A stretch of DNA of 64,000 bases from Streptomyces griseoluteus (GCA_000717735.1 JOBE01000031.1:24142-88141), one strand, 5' to 3'. Shown: positions 54,917 to 63,231, counted from the first letter of the stretch. Notes: generated by a model from the letters alone, not told the origin. Made by a program: numbers and translations.

Positions 54917-55408
54917 ATGACCGACCAGCCCACCGCTGAGGAGCTCGTCGCCCGCCACCTCGCCGCCGAGGCCTTCGTCGAAGACGCCGCCGACGACGCC
55001 TGGTGGAACAGCCGCCTCCCGAAGTTCCGCGAGGACTTCCGCAAGTCGGCGCGCACCGTTATCAGCCTCGTCGACGCCGCCCGTCAGGCCAGCGGACAAC
55101 AGCCGGACCCGGCGCAGCACGTCCACAAGCTGGGCAAGGCCGACGACGACGGCCTCATGGACGACTGGGACAACTGCCGTGACCCCGAGTGCCCCGGGCC
55201 GACCCCCGCCGCCGGATTGCCCGACACCCAGCCGGCCAACAACCGCGCCGCTGTCCTCCGCGAAGCCGCCGACGCGGTCGAAGCCCGCCTCCAGAAGCAG
55301 ACGGGACGGGACGCACAGCACGACTACGTGATCATGCGCCTGAACCACGAACGCCGCACCCTCGCCGCCGTCTACCGCCGCATTGCCGACGAGGAGACCA
55401 GCCGATGA
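54917..55408 (+). CDS. Hypothetical protein
   Basis: 163 residues, ATG with CAGGAG upstream. Acidic helices (EELVARHLAAEAFVEDAADD), a short DNCRDPECPGPTP segment, and a C-terminal helix pair (AAVLREAADAVEARLQKQTG, RRTLAAVYRRIADEE) like the common Streptomyces plasmid/element 'DVEARLxQ' proteins. Function unknown. Confidence 0.66.
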   Translation: MTDQPTAEELVARHLAAEAFVEDAADDAWWNSRLPKFREDFRKSARTVISLVDAARQASGQQPDPAQHVHKLGKADDDGLMDDWDNCRDPECPGPTPAAGLPDTQPANNRAAVLREAADAVEARLQKQTGRDAQHDYVIMRLNHERRTLAAVYRRIADEETSR

Positions 55409-55677
55409 ACCGCCGCCCCATGACCAGCCGGCAGGCCGCCATGCTCGCCAGCGGCGCCGCCCAAGCTGCCCGGGCAGCCGGCATCCGCAGCGCCACCAAG
55501 GTCCTCGCCGCCGTCCAGCGCATCCGCGCCCTGCACTCCGCCGTCGACTACCTCGGGCAGACGATCTGCGGCCACTGCTCCGCCTACGACGGCACATCCA
55601 GCTGCGACAACCCGCCCGTCCCCCACCCCTGCCCGACCATCCAGACCCTCGACGAACCGAAGGACGAGACCCAATGA
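55405..55677 (+). CDS. Small cysteine-containing hypothetical protein
   Basis: 90 residues, ATGA overlap. Two helices, then TICGHCSAYDGTSSCDNPPV and HPCPTI, a cysteine-rich end that could bind zinc. No family. Confidence 0.62.
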   Translation: MNRRPMTSRQAAMLASGAAQAARAAGIRSATKVLAAVQRIRALHSAVDYLGQTICGHCSAYDGTSSCDNPPVPHPCPTIQTLDEPKDETQ

Positions 55678-55886
55678 CTCTGATCCTTGCCGCAGGGTTC
55701 GCGGCCCTCGTCGTCCTCGGCACCGCCGTCCTCCTCGGCCACACCACCGCCCACCCGCTCAACCGCGCGCGGATCCTCGCCTCCCACATCAGCCGCGGCC
55801 TCCGCGCCGAATGCCCCACCCACTGCGACGAGTCCCACACCTACCGCCGGCCCTGCGCCCTCGCACCCAACCGGAGCAGCCGATGA
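55674..55886 (+). CDS. Small single-pass membrane protein
   Basis: 70 residues, ATGA overlap. One hydrophobic helix (TLILAAGFAALVVLGTAVLL) then a cytosolic tail with ECPTHCDESHTYRRPC. No family recognised. Confidence 0.6.
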   Translation: MTLILAAGFAALVVLGTAVLLGHTTAHPLNRARILASHISRGLRAECPTHCDESHTYRRPCALAPNRSSR

Positions 55887-56278
55887 GCCCCCGCCGTGGC
55901 CAGCCGCACGACCACGCCTTCGACACCGAGACCCTCGACGAGAAGGCCGAGCGGCTCCGCGCCGCAGCGGCGGCAGCCGACGATTCTGGTGCCCGGCAGT
56001 CGTATCGTCAGGCCAGCATCAGCAGCCTGCTCGACCGCGCCGGGCGCGTTGGCCTCCGTAGCAGCGAGGCCGAGCTACTGCGGCAACAGGTCCAGGCTGA
56101 ACAACGCGTGGCCACGCTGAACGAGGCGGCCATCGAACGCGTACGCGCCCGATGCCAGAGCGTCCGCGACCGCGTCGGCCCCGGCGGAATGATCAACGCG
56201 AGCCAGGTCCTCGGCCTGCTGTCACCGACCTGGCCCGACGGTAACCACGAGGTCCCCCTCTCCACGGACACCACATGA
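55883..56278 (+). CDS. Helical hypothetical protein
   Basis: 131 residues, ATGA overlap. Charged helices (LDEKAERLRAAAAAADDSGA, LLRQQVQAEQRVATLNEAAI) and a short C-terminal loop. No family recognised. Confidence 0.6.
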   Translation: MSPRRGQPHDHAFDTETLDEKAERLRAAAAAADDSGARQSYRQASISSLLDRAGRVGLRSSEAELLRQQVQAEQRVATLNEAAIERVRARCQSVRDRVGPGGMINASQVLGLLSPTWPDGNHEVPLSTDTT

Positions 56279-56679
56279 CCGCCCGCACCATGGCCCTCCG
56301 CCTCGACCGCGCCCAGCGCCGTACCGAGCGGCGCGATACCCTCCTCGGCCTGCTGGCCCGCCTCGGCACCCTCACTGCTGCTGAGCAGGCGCTCGTCGTC
56401 GAGTACGTTCACGCCGAGCTCGCGGCCTCCGACCACCTGCGCCGGACCGTGCAGGGTGAGCAGCGCGCGCACCAAGCGGCCATGGACCGGACCCGGGCGG
56501 CCGAGGCCACGATCGTCGAGGTCGAGCAGGAACGGGACACGGCAGCCGCCGCCATCGAGCGCGTCCGCGCCTTCGCCGCCGACATCGACACCCCAACATG
56601 GCGCGCCCCCGGCACCGAAGTCGCGGCACGCATCCGTGTCGCCCTCGACAGCCTCACCAGCCCGAAGGGATCGCTGTGA
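56275..56679 (+). CDS. Coiled-coil hypothetical protein
   Basis: 134 residues, ATGA overlap. Long helices (LRLDRAQRRTERRDTLLGLL, AEATIVEVEQERDTAAAAIE) ending in IRVALDSL. Similar in style to the preceding protein, possibly a related pair. Function unknown. Confidence 0.6.
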   Translation: MTARTMALRLDRAQRRTERRDTLLGLLARLGTLTAAEQALVVEYVHAELAASDHLRRTVQGEQRAHQAAMDRTRAAEATIVEVEQERDTAAAAIERVRAFAADIDTPTWRAPGTEVAARIRVALDSLTSPKGSL

Positions 56680-56936
56680 CCAGCCGCGTCCTCGCCTCCG
56701 AGATCACCCAACACCTCGCCCGCGCCGGCCACACCAGCTCCGAGACCGGCAACACTTGGGCCCCCGGCTACCGCGCCCACCAGGCCAGCCGCTACACCGT
56801 CCGCCTCTGGCACGACGGCCCCGACGAACAGCACCACCTCGACCAGTACGCCGACACGCTCCGCCGGCTCGGCTTCACCGTCACCGCCGAGGCCCCGGCC
56901 GGCCGCCGCCCCCGGATCCGAGCCACCCACCGCTGA
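56676..56936 (+). CDS. Small hypothetical protein
   Basis: 86 residues from GTG 56676 (GTGA overlap). SEITQHLARAGHTSSETGNT, SRYTVRLWHDGPDEQHHLDQ and YADTLRRLGFTVTAEAPAGR give a helix-strand-helix-strand layout shared by many small Streptomyces element proteins. Role unknown. Confidence 0.65.
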   Translation: MTSRVLASEITQHLARAGHTSSETGNTWAPGYRAHQASRYTVRLWHDGPDEQHHLDQYADTLRRLGFTVTAEAPAGRRPRIRATHR

Positions 56937-57031
56937 ACACGCGACAGGGGCGCGCCCAGTCCGCCAAGACCAGCGGGCACGCCCCACACGGTGCCACCAC
57001 CGTACGCCCCACCAGCACCCCGGAGCGCACC

Positions 57032-57799
57032 ATGAACGACACCCGCACCCTCACCTCCGCCGAGCAGCTTCAGACCATTGCCCGCCTCTGGCCCGACCTC
57101 CACGACGCCCTCGGCACCACCAACACCGGCCCCGGCTTCGGCCTCGGCCTCCGCGGCTACCTCGCCGCCCTCGACCACCTTGACGCCGACGAGCAGGAAG
57201 CCCGCCGCCACCAGGCCGCTGCCCTCCGCGCCCTGGAGCGCTCCCCCGACCAGCTCGGCGCCCGCCCCGTCCCGATCAGCCTCCGCGTCCACGACACGAT
57301 GCGCGCCGTCGAGGCGGCCCTCCTCGACACCGCCGACCGCATCGCCCGCTCCGTCCAGCGCGCGCCGCAGCAGCCGCCCGCCCCCGCCCACGCGGCCTCC
57401 GCCCGGACCCGCGCCGAGCGCCTCGTCTGGGAGGACCGGGCGCGCCGCATCGAAGCCGCCCGCCGTGACGCCTGTGACCCGCGCCGGTGGCAGCCCCAGC
57501 ACGGCCGGACCGCGACCCGCGCTGCCCTGTGGTTGTCCGGACGCGCATCCGGAGCGCCCGGACCGTTCCGCCCTCTGTCGGAGGCGGAGCAGCGGCACAT
57601 CGCGACGGTCGCGGCCGGGGCGCTCGGCCGGGTCGAGGCGGTCCTCGACCTCGCGGACGTCCGCCGCGACCTGGCCGCGGAGCACGCGTGCCAGTGCGGC
57701 GGGACGATCGAGGTGTACGGCGGGGCCGGCGCCCGCCCTGTCGCCAGGTGCAAGGGGTGCGGGGCCCTGTGGTCGGAAACAGGGGTCGTCGCCGCATGA
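57032..57799 (+). CDS. Hypothetical protein with C-terminal zinc ribbon
   Basis: 255 residues from ATG 57032. Helical N-terminal region (LTSAEQLQTIARLWPDLHDA, RGYLAALDHLDADEQEARRH), an arginine-rich middle, and a ribbon CQCGGTIEVYGG..CKGCGALW (two CxxC/CxC knuckles). Such ribbons bind DNA or RNA polymerase. Family not identified. The 95 bases before it hold no other gene. Confidence 0.66.
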   Translation: MNDTRTLTSAEQLQTIARLWPDLHDALGTTNTGPGFGLGLRGYLAALDHLDADEQEARRHQAAALRALERSPDQLGARPVPISLRVHDTMRAVEAALLDTADRIARSVQRAPQQPPAPAHAASARTRAERLVWEDRARRIEAARRDACDPRRWQPQHGRTATRAALWLSGRASGAPGPFRPLSEAEQRHIATVAAGALGRVEAVLDLADVRRDLAAEHACQCGGTIEVYGGAGARPVARCKGCGALWSETGVVAA

Positions 57800-57836
57800 A
57801 ACCGGGCACACTGGGCGCCTCATCAGGGAGGGAACT

Positions 57837-58118
57837 ATGAACCATCGCCGTGCCGTTGCTGCGCTCTTGCTCTCCGCCGCCACCCTTACTGCCTGCTCCA
57901 GCGGGCCGACATACGACGAGTCGGTGAAGCTGTGCCAGAAGACCCTTGTCGAACGGCCTGCGGGCGAGACGGGCAAGCCCAAGGAGTGCGAACCGCTGAA
58001 GGACGAGGACTACAAGACGGTCTCGATCGCAGCCTCGATGGCACGCCTCGGCTGGACGGATGAGAACGGCAGATTCGACAAGAACAAGATGCTGGAGGAC
58101 ACATCCACCCAGCCCTAG
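57837..58118 (+). CDS. Small lipoprotein
   Basis: 93 residues from ATG 57837 (GGAGGG six bases upstream). Signal peptide with lipobox LTACSS (cysteine at residue 20) predicts a lipid anchor on the outer face of the membrane. The remaining 73 residues are acidic, with two more cysteines. No family recognised; candidate surface or exclusion factor of the element. Confidence 0.7.
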   Translation: MNHRRAVAALLLSAATLTACSSGPTYDESVKLCQKTLVERPAGETGKPKECEPLKDEDYKTVSIAASMARLGWTDENGRFDKNKMLEDTSTQP

Positions 58119-58265
58119 AGCACCTACCTGGCGGGATGGTGATCAGCCACCCCGCCAGGGGGCACGCCGCGACACGAACTGATCAGGCCCGCGACGGCGC
58201 GCGGCCGGCCCTTGTCCTTGGAGAGGGAGCCGACTCCGCCATCCTGGCACTCGTTGCTCGACGTG

Positions 58266-58475
58266 TCAGCCCTCCGGAGCCCACGCTTCGGGGCCGCCGC
58301 CGCGCCACTCGATTGGTGGCCACGCCTCCTCGTCGAGCCAGCCGGCGCGCCTCAGGAACTCGATCACGTCGCCGAGTCCGTGAGCTATGCCGGAGATCTG
58401 TCCGTCGATCCGGACTCGGCGTCCGCCCTGGTCGTCCGGCGGGTACACGACGACCCGCGGCTGCTTCTCGCTCAT
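58266..58475 (-). CDS. Small hypothetical protein
   Basis: 69 residues from ATG 58475; its start overlaps the end of the next gene upstream (ATGA), which fixes it. RVVVYPPDDQGGRRVRIDGQ, GIAHGLGDVIEFLRRAGWLD: strand-strand-helix layout. Part of a minus-strand cluster (58266-58987). Function unknown. Confidence 0.66.
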   Translation of the reverse strand: MSEKQPRVVVYPPDDQGGRRVRIDGQISGIAHGLGDVIEFLRRAGWLDEEAWPPIEWRGGGPEAWAPEG

Positions 58476-58987
58476 GAGGCGGTTCGAGTGACGTCCGTGA
58501 TCCGGCAGGTGATCTTGGTCGACACCTGAGTCAGACCCTGCGCTGTCACCTCCGAGCGCTGCTTGGGGGCCAGCCCGCTCGATGTCGCAAGCGCCTCGCC
58601 CAGGCGCTTGTTGGACGCATCGACGAACTCGACCTCCACGATGTAGTTGCTGGCCTTGCTCGATCGATTCGTGATCATCAGTTCCGCGCTCGGCCACTTC
58701 GTCGCCGGATCGACGGCGCAGGCCGTGATCCGTACGTCCCCTCGAGCGCCACTGACATCCTCAGGCCGCTCCCTCTCCGCGGACCGCGTGGCGGGACCAG
58801 TCGGAGCCCTGTCCGGCTCATCGTCCCCGTCGCCGACAACCGCAACGGCTACGGCCAGCACCACAACCAGCACGATCAAGCCGAGGCACGAGAAGCCGAT
58901 GATCTTTCCAGTGTTCGACTTGCGTGGCGGCGGCACTCCCTGACCAGGTTGCTGGCCCCATCCGGGCGGTGGTGGTTGCTGAGACAT
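58472..58987 (-). CDS. Membrane-anchored protein with FxLYD-type extracellular domain
   Basis: 171 residues. A proline/glycine/glutamine-rich cytosolic start (SQQPPPPGWGQQPGQG), one membrane helix (IIGFSCLGLIVLVVVLAVAV), then a beta-sandwich-like domain (ITACAVDPATKWPSAELMIT, NYIVEVEFVDASNKRLGEAL, TKITCRITDV) with two cysteines likely disulfide-bonded. Common actinomycete surface protein type; role on the element unknown. Confidence 0.76.
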   Translation of the reverse strand: MSQQPPPPGWGQQPGQGVPPPRKSNTGKIIGFSCLGLIVLVVVLAVAVAVVGDGDDEPDRAPTGPATRSAERERPEDVSGARGDVRITACAVDPATKWPSAELMITNRSSKASNYIVEVEFVDASNKRLGEALATSSGLAPKQRSEVTAQGLTQVSTKITCRITDVTRTAS

Positions 58988-59087
58988 GAGAACAGCCTCC
59001 GCCTCATGCCGCGTGGACGCATCCGGACCGGGCCGGACAGGTGAGCAGCCGCTCAGGAGGGAACGGTCGCGTTGACGAGCCGGCTGA

Positions 59088-59381
59088 TCACCCAGGTCCG
59101 GGCTTCCCTCCCTCGAAACCTCGGTGATAGCGGAAGACGAACGGAGGAACGCCGACCGTGACTCCGACGCACCCCTTAGACGTGACAGGCCGGAGAGTCA
59201 CGGGGAGCGACAGCTGAATCTCGTCTCGTTCCTCCTCGTCGGATCCGAGTTGATCCACAGCGGCCCTGATCGCCGCATCGACTACAAGATCACCGAAATC
59301 CTCGGCGGTATCGACGACGTGGTCACCCGGTGCGACATTCCGAGCATGGTCTCGCAGGTACTTCTTGCTCAAACCCGCCAT
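59088..59381 (-). CDS. Small hypothetical protein
   Basis: 97 residues from ATG 59381 (AAGGAG five bases upstream). KYLRDHARNVAPGDHVVDTA, LVVDAAIRAAVDQLGSDEEE and strand-rich C-terminal part (VTLRPVTSKGCVGVTVGVPP). Not recognised. Stand-alone on the minus strand. Confidence 0.64.
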   Translation of the reverse strand: MAGLSKKYLRDHARNVAPGDHVVDTAEDFGDLVVDAAIRAAVDQLGSDEEERDEIQLSLPVTLRPVTSKGCVGVTVGVPPFVFRYHRGFEGGKPGPG

Positions 59382-59546
59382 GAAGACTCCTTTGTCAGCG
59401 CGGCCAGCAGCCGCGGGCATCAGGCCCACCGCCCCAACCTCCAGGGACGGCCTTTCCGCCGTGCGGCGGGACCCTTCGACCAGGTTGGGCGCCTCCAGCT
59501 CCGCCCGCATCCAGGGCCAGTCCGGATAGGCGATGGATACGACGAA

Positions 59547-59574
59547 GCCCCCTCCCAGATTGACCGGAGGGGGC
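59547..59574 (-). terminator. Terminator after the small minus-strand operon
   Basis: Perfect 9-base arms GCCCCCTCC (59547-59555) and GGAGGGGGC (59566-59574), loop 10 bases. It follows the two-gene minus-strand unit ending at 59591; on that strand the hairpin is followed by TTCGTCGT. Confidence 0.75.
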
Positions 59575-59590
59575 TCTCGCGTGGTCGCAG

Positions 59591-59803
59591 TTACGGGGCT
59601 TCGACCACCTCGACGGCCGCCGCCATGTCGTTAACCTCGCGCCGGACCCGCGTACGGAATCCGTCGCGCAGCCCCTCGTCAGCCCACAACCGCTGATCGA
59701 CAGGCAGATGCGCCCACTTCAGCCCGCCGTGCATCTCCCTGGTGGCGCACAGGGTGACGGTGCCCGGGGCAACATCCGCCGACGTGTGCTTGTGCTGGGG
59801 CAT
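59591..59803 (-). CDS. Small hypothetical protein
   Basis: 70 residues from ATG 59803 (AAGGAG six bases upstream). TVTLCATREMHGGLKWAHLP, VDQRLWADEGLRDGFRTRVR, REVNDMAAAVEVVEAP. Follows the AlpA-like gene by 3 bases, so co-transcribed. Function unknown. Confidence 0.66.
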   Translation of the reverse strand: MPQHKHTSADVAPGTVTLCATREMHGGLKWAHLPVDQRLWADEGLRDGFRTRVRREVNDMAAAVEVVEAP

Positions 59804-59806
59804 CGG

Positions 59807-60064
59807 CTACTCCTTCGGCCGAAGGTCGGTACGAGCGCCTGGCTGCAACTCGCGCGCCTTGTAGTACGCCCGCGCCTCGGCCAGGTCCCAGACATCCCGG
59901 GTGCTCCCCGGTTTCCGCCGCGCTGGCGGGAACTCGGGATCCTTCGTGCGAAGAGTGTGCAGCCACTGCCGCGTCACACCCAGCGCTTCCGCCAGCTGGG
60001 ACAGGTTCACCAGCTCACTCCCCTCCGTCTGGCCCGACTCGTCCTTGTCCGGCATGGGCTCCAT
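59807..60064 (-). CDS. AlpA/MerR-like DNA-binding protein
   Basis: About 85 residues from ATG 60064 (a later ATG at 60055 is also possible). ELVNLSQLAEALGVTRQWLH and DVWDLAEARAYYKARELQPG give the winged helix of AlpA/excisionase-type proteins. In integrative elements such small proteins often act as excision directionality factors or regulators. Divergent from the HNH gene, with overlapping promoters. RDF function is a guess; it lies far from int. Confidence 0.7.
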   Translation of the reverse strand: MEPMPDKDESGQTEGSELVNLSQLAEALGVTRQWLHTLRTKDPEFPPARRKPGSTRDVWDLAEARAYYKARELQPGARTDLRPKE

Positions 60065-60078
60065 CCTGCCTAACCTTG

Positions 60079-60107
60079 TTGACACTGTAAAGCAGGTTCC
60101 CTACGGT
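60079..60107 (+). promoter_or_regulatory. Promoter of the right-hand operon
   Basis: TTGACA (60079-60084), a 17-base spacer, then TACGGT (60102-60107): the clearest consensus promoter in the element. It faces right, toward the HNH gene, with a leader of about 85 bases. Confidence 0.76.
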
Positions 60108-60124
60108 GGAGCCTGCACGACGAA

Positions 60125-60163
60125 GGCCCCGGCCGGAGTTCGTACCTCCATATGGCCGGGGCC
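60125..60163 (+). promoter_or_regulatory. Hairpin in the leader of the right-hand operon
   Basis: Perfect 10-base arms GGCCCCGGCC (60125-60134) and GGCCGGGGCC (60154-60163). It lies between the promoter and the HNH start codon, so it may act as an attenuator or protect the mRNA 5' end. Confidence 0.62.
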
Positions 60164-60198
60164 AGACCCACCCACAACCTCACGAAGGAGCGGGTCCA

Positions 60199-60894
60199 AT
60201 GCCCGACTCTACTGTCGACGCACTCCCGAAGCCGAGAGCATCGCTCGTCCCCCTGAGCCGGACGATCACGTTCGACGGAACCTCCTACCAGTTCAGCACC
60301 GGGCAGGTGAACCGGCTCTTCTGGCAGAGGATCGTCATGGGCGACACGAACTGCTGGCTCTGGCAGGGAAAGAGGCTGCCCAACGGGTACGGACAGTTCA
60401 CGTTCTCCGGCCGCCAGTGGTACTCCCACCGCGTCTCGTACGAGCTCCACCACGGACAGATCCCGCAGGGACTCCACCTCGACCACCTCTGCCGCAATCG
60501 TGCCTGCTGCAATCCCGCTCACCTGGAAGCGGTGACCTGCAAGGAGAACGTCCACCGCTCGCCCATCGCACTGGCTGCGATCAACGCGCGAAAGACCCAC
60601 TGCGACAGGGGCCACGAGCTCACCGGCGAGAACCTCGTCCCGCGAGCGTCCGGGCAGAGGCATTGCCGGACATGCGCCCGGTGGCGACAGCGCGTGATCA
60701 AAGCGAAGGTCGCAGGTCGCACGCCCGAGGCCGAGCCGCCGAAAGACCTGACCGTGATGCTCCGCAACTCGGACACCTGCCGCGCTGGCCACCCGTGGAC
60801 CGAGGCCAGCCTCTACCTCCGCCCGAACGGTGTGCGCGAGTGCCGGATTTGCCGAGACCAGCGTGGACGACGCAAGGAGACCAGCCGTGGCTGA
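60199..60894 (+). CDS. HNH endonuclease
   Basis: 231 residues from ATG 60199 (GAAGGAG eight bases upstream). The HNH_3 core is intact: NCWLWQGKRLPNGYGQFTF, YSHRVSYELHHGQIPQG, then LHLDHLCRNRACCNPAHLE with the catalytic-type DHL and the zinc ligands. Two further cysteine/histidine knuckles follow (CDRGHELTGENLV..CRTC; CRAGHPWTEASLYLR..CRIC). Likely a site-specific or homing-type nuclease of the element. Unlike the HNH-like modules at 47.4-48.9 kb, this one keeps the catalytic histidine. Confidence 0.87.
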   Translation: MPDSTVDALPKPRASLVPLSRTITFDGTSYQFSTGQVNRLFWQRIVMGDTNCWLWQGKRLPNGYGQFTFSGRQWYSHRVSYELHHGQIPQGLHLDHLCRNRACCNPAHLEAVTCKENVHRSPIALAAINARKTHCDRGHELTGENLVPRASGQRHCRTCARWRQRVIKAKVAGRTPEAEPPKDLTVMLRNSDTCRAGHPWTEASLYLRPNGVRECRICRDQRGRRKETSRG

Positions 60895-61213
60895 CCGCAC
60901 CCGCCTTACGCAGCAGGACGAGGCCCTGCGCCAGGTCCGACCCGCCATCCCCCTGTCCATCCGCGAGCTCCGCACCCGCGCCGGCCTCCGCTGGATCGCC
61001 AGCTACCTCGACGGCGAGCCCGACACGCCCATGACCGGAGACGCCGCGAAGCGGGCCACGCGTCTCTACGTCCTCGCCGCCCACAGCGACGACGACACCG
61101 CCACCGGCGTGATGTGGGACCTCCGCCGCGCCCTCCCCGAGGTCCGCCGCACGGACACCCGCGACACCTACGCCGCTCGCCTCCGTCTCATCGTCGAGGG
61201 AGTGGCGGCCTGA
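60887..61213 (+). CDS. Small hypothetical protein
   Basis: 108 residues from GTG 60887, overlapping the HNH gene by 8 bases. TQQDEALRQVRPAIPLSIRE, LRWIASYLDGEPDTPMTGDA: mostly helical. No family. Confidence 0.62.
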   Translation: MADRTRLTQQDEALRQVRPAIPLSIRELRTRAGLRWIASYLDGEPDTPMTGDAAKRATRLYVLAAHSDDDTATGVMWDLRRALPEVRRTDTRDTYAARLRLIVEGVAA

Positions 61214-61374
61214 TGGACACCCCCGTCTACGAGCCGCCGGCCGAGCCGGACCGCACGCCCCGCACCAACACGATCGTCGACGCGCCCGCCACCCACGACG
61301 CCTGCGCCCAGGACTACGCCGCCGCGGGCGCCGTCCGCGCCACGCTCGACAAGCAGCAGAGGAGGGCCGCCTGA
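61213..61374 (+). CDS. Very small hypothetical protein
   Basis: 53 residues; ATG shares its A with the previous TGA, stop shares its A with the next ATG. Supported by perfect chaining only. Confidence 0.5.
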   Translation: MDTPVYEPPAEPDRTPRTNTIVDAPATHDACAQDYAAAGAVRATLDKQQRRAA

Positions 61375-61634
61375 TGCGCTTTCTGTCGCGACGCCGCCGC
61401 CCTGCCGTCACCTTCCCGCCCCTCGTGCCCGTGCCGCTCCACACCCCGGGCACCGAACCCCCGCCGGGTGCCATCTCGCTGGAGGTCGCTCTCCACATCG
61501 CCCGCCGCGCCCTCACCCGGCACAGCAGCGCGAACATTCACAGCAGGGTCGCTATGTTCCACGCCGCGGTCGACCTGGAGCATGCGCTCCGCACCCTTGT
61601 CACCGCCCACGACCACGAGCAGGAGCGCCTGTGA
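61374..61634 (+). CDS. Small hypothetical protein
   Basis: 86 residues, TGATG coupling. Basic start (RFLSRRRRPAVTF), a proline-rich middle, then a helical end (LEVALHIARRALTRHSSANI). No family recognised. Confidence 0.58.
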   Translation: MRFLSRRRRPAVTFPPLVPVPLHTPGTEPPPGAISLEVALHIARRALTRHSSANIHSRVAMFHAAVDLEHALRTLVTAHDHEQERL

Positions 61635-62665
61635 ACCGCATCGTCTGGTGGGCCTCCCTCCTCATCATCGGCACCGCCGCCGCCGGCATGACCGGCTGGT
61701 CCCTCTACGTCGTCGCTCACGACCTCTACGACGTCCCCCACTACCTCGCGTTGCTCACCGCGGCCGTGTTCGACGGCGCCGCCATGGCCTGCCTTTACCT
61801 CGCATCCGTGGCCACCAACGAGAGTCGATCCGCCGCCGGCCCGCGGCTCGCCGTGTTCGGTCTCGCCGCCGCGTCCGTCGCCCTCAACGCCAAGCACGCC
61901 GACCACATCAACGGCGGCGCCGCCGCCCTCCTGCTGTTCGCCGCACCGACCGCCGCCCTCCTGATCGTCGCCGACCTCGCGTGGGCCGCGACCCGGGCAC
62001 GGCGGCGCGCCGCGGACGGAGAGCGGCCGGTGACTCTCCCCCGCTACGGGCTGTGGGGCTGGATCCTCGCCGGAGAGCAGGCATGGGCCGCGACCCGGGC
62101 CCACGCCGTCAGCCACGTGACCAGCACGGACCCGATCCGGACCGAATCCGGACCGCGCCCGGACCACTCGGCTACCGCCAAGCTCCGCGCCTACTTCGAC
62201 GGCATGGACCCGGCCGAGGCAATCCGTGTCGCCCACTCCGCGAAGCCAGACGTCCGGCCCGACGACCTCGCCGCCGAGCTGGTGTCGTACGGCGTGCACG
62301 TCAGCGCCGTGCAGGTCGCCCTCGTCCTCGGCTACCGGCCGCCGCAGGTCCGGATCGAACGCCCGGCACCGTCCGGACCAGTCCCGGATCCGGTCCTGCC
62401 GCCCAGAGGTGACAAGGCGCTGACCAGCCCGGACCCCGATCCGGATCGGTCCGGACCTGTCCCGGCCACCGTCCGCGACGCGACGGAACTCGTCGTGGCG
62501 CGCGGCATCTACGACGAGCTCGACGCCACTGCGGAGGTGTCCCGGCTCCTCGGGCGGACCGTCCGCCAGGACACTGTTGGCCGCTACCTCCGCGACATGC
62601 CGAAGCCGACCTCACCGGTGCCGTCGTCCCCCGAGGTCGGCCAGGGCGGCGGGGGGTACAACTGA
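61631..62665 (+). CDS. DUF2637-like membrane protein (Spd/conjugation-associated)
   Basis: 344 residues. Four membrane helices in the first 130 residues (IVWWASLLIIGTAAAGMTGW; YLALLTAAVFDGAAMACLYL; LAVFGLAAASVALNAKH; AAALLLFAAPTAALLIVADL) match DUF2637 proteins of actinomycete plasmids and integrative elements. The cytosolic part (about 175-344) has a helical DNA-binding-like segment, a linker with repeated proline-aspartate, and a final winged-helix-like segment (RDATELVVARGIYDELDATA). Placed where plasmid-spread (spd) genes stand in conjugative elements. Confidence 0.75.
   Translation: MNRIVWWASLLIIGTAAAGMTGWSLYVVAHDLYDVPHYLALLTAAVFDGAAMACLYLASVATNESRSAAGPRLAVFGLAAASVALNAKHADHINGGAAALLLFAAPTAALLIVADLAWAATRARRRAADGERPVTLPRYGLWGWILAGEQAWAATRAHAVSHVTSTDPIRTESGPRPDHSATAKLRAYFDGMDPAEAIRVAHSAKPDVRPDDLAAELVSYGVHVSAVQVALVLGYRPPQVRIERPAPSGPVPDPVLPPRGDKALTSPDPDPDRSGPVPATVRDATELVVARGIYDELDATAEVSRLLGRTVRQDTVGRYLRDMPKPTSPVPSSPEVGQGGGGYN
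62131..62463. repeat. Clustered CCGGAC/CCGGAT repeats
   Basis: Within the DUF2637 gene, CCGGA(C/T) occurs about ten times in two groups (62131-62163 and 62347-62463), in forms such as GATCCGGACC and GGTCCGGA. They code for a proline/aspartate/serine-rich linker. TraB-type translocases of Streptomyces plasmids recognise short repeats of similar style (for example GACCCGGA), so a transfer locus is possible. Codon bias could also produce the pattern. Confidence 0.4.
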
Positions 62666-63231
62666 TGACCGCCGACCTGCCGATCGTCCCGACCCGGATC
62701 ATCCCCGCTGGCGCGCCGCTCCCCGAGCGGCCGCCGGGCCCCGGCGACATCCCCCCGTGGCGCACGGCCCCCGCCGCGCCGCCTGCGCCCCCGGCCCCGC
62801 CCGTCACGCCGGCGGCAATGCCCTGGACCGAGCCGCCGCCGCTCGGGCCCATCGAGGTCCACGTCACCTTCCTCCCCGTCGAGGAGCCGCCCAAGCCGTC
62901 CCGCGGGGAGCGGCTGTGGACGTGGATCACGAGCATCGCCGCCCCCTGGAAGATCGCGGCCGCGCTGCTCGCCGCGCTCCTCCCCATCCCCGGTGTCGGC
63001 TACAGCCTCGCCGGAGTCTGGGCCTACACCGTCGGCCAGGCCCGCACCGAGGTTGGCGCCCCCTGGGCGTACGGCCTCACCACCGTGCCCCTGCTCCTTG
63101 CCGCCCGACTGCTGCACCGCACCCGCGCGCTCCGCTTCCTCATCGCCACCGTCATCGCCCTCATCGGCCTGCTCTTCGGCGCCCTCGACCCCTTCGACCT
63201 CGTCACCATCACCACCGGAGTCACCCGATGA
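62665..63231 (+). CDS. Spd-like membrane protein
   Basis: 188 residues, TGATG coupling. A 60-residue proline-rich cytosolic lead is followed by membrane helices at about 92-112 (WKIAAALLAALLPIPGVGYS), 133-150 (LTTVPLLLAARLL) and 155-178 (LRFLIATVIALIGLLFGALD). Layout and position fit the small Spd-type proteins of actinomycete conjugative elements. Family assignment by context. Confidence 0.66.
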   Translation: MTADLPIVPTRIIPAGAPLPERPPGPGDIPPWRTAPAAPPAPPAPPVTPAAMPWTEPPPLGPIEVHVTFLPVEEPPKPSRGERLWTWITSIAAPWKIAAALLAALLPIPGVGYSLAGVWAYTVGQARTEVGAPWAYGLTTVPLLLAARLLHRTRALRFLIATVIALIGLLFGALDPFDLVTITTGVTR

